In this document: piece after piece, positions 5,801-5,878 of the stretch
Position numbering within the stretch: the stretch's first letter is position 1
How the letters are laid out: the number at the start of each line of letters is the position of its first letter
Assembly: GCA_030638385.1 (NCBI GenBank)
Contig: DAOWES010000257.1
Location: 1-5,878, forward strand
Source: Candidatus Cloacimonadota bacterium
Lineage (GTDB): Bacteria; Cloacimonadota; Cloacimonadia; Cloacimonadales; TCS61
Length of the DNA: 5,878 bases
Direction: 5' to 3'
The notes under the pieces: model-generated
The model's input: the letters and a program-made list of their open reading frames with translations, nothing else
What the model was told of the DNA's origin: nothing
The model's database searches: none
Made by a program: the position numbers and the translations under genes

Positions 5801-5813
5801 ATAAGAGGAGATT

Positions 5814-5878
5814 ATGCAAATAAGAAAGATAATTTTTCTATTTATTTTTTTTAGTGTTTTAGGGATTTCATTTTGCGA
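5814..5878 (+). CDS. Start of an exported protein (3' truncated by window edge)
   Basis: GAGGAG at 5805-5810 lies 3 bases before the ATG, rather close but strong. The 21 visible codons give MQIRKI, a long Ile/Phe/Leu-rich hydrophobic core, and end GISFC. This is a typical signal peptide N-region and H-region. The Cys at residue 21 could be a lipoprotein Cys, but the residues before it (I-S-F) do not fit a standard lipobox. The function cannot be judged because the mature protein is outside the window. Confidence 0.6.
   Translation, partial: MQIRKIIFLFIFFSVLGISFC

Overview
The window looks like a chromosomal stretch of an AT-rich bacterium of the Fibrobacteres-Chlorobi-Bacteroidetes side of the tree, possibly a Cloacimonadota-like anaerobe. 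That placement is an inference from the protein style (a DUF4175-like coiled-coil protein followed by a secreted TPR protein, and a Bacteroidetes-like Xer recombinase) and from short C/G-rich dyad repeats lying in AT-rich DNA. No rRNA or other phylogenetic marker is present, so the phylum is tentative. All recognised genes are on the + strand.

Region 1 (2-2878) is a tight gene pair. It holds the C-terminal part of a large DUF4175-like Met/Gln-rich coiled-coil protein, cut by the left edge, and, 3 bases later, an exported TPR-repeat protein. They probably share a transcript and act together at the cell envelope. Their biochemical role is not known to me.

Region 2 (2879-3145) is a 267-base gap full of small dyads. 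Two adjacent hairpins share one architecture and show a compensatory base-pair change. Partial copies of the same unit follow, then a C/G-rich palindrome of the kind scattered between genes in many genomes. No convincing promoter was seen.

Region 3 (3146-4295) is a small two-helix membrane protein with an acidic tail that resembles a DnaK C-terminus. It overlaps a complete XerC/XerD-type tyrosine recombinase that has all six catalytic residues at canonical spacing. This is the housekeeping dimer-resolution type and gives no sign of being a phage or integron integrase.

Region 4 (4296-5712) begins with a 75-base tract containing no cytosine on the + strand and able to form G-quadruplexes. Two visibly AT-richer accessory genes follow, 3 bases apart: a GIY-YIG nuclease-like protein with a long insertion between its two signature motifs, and an uncharacterised protein carrying an R-D-x4-H motif typical of HEPN RNases. 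This nuclease plus HEPN-like pair is the most interesting part of the window and could be a defence or toxin-type module. That function is inference.

Region 5 (5713-5878) holds a GC-richer imperfect palindrome that resembles a degraded integron-type attC site, then the start of another exported protein cut by the right edge.
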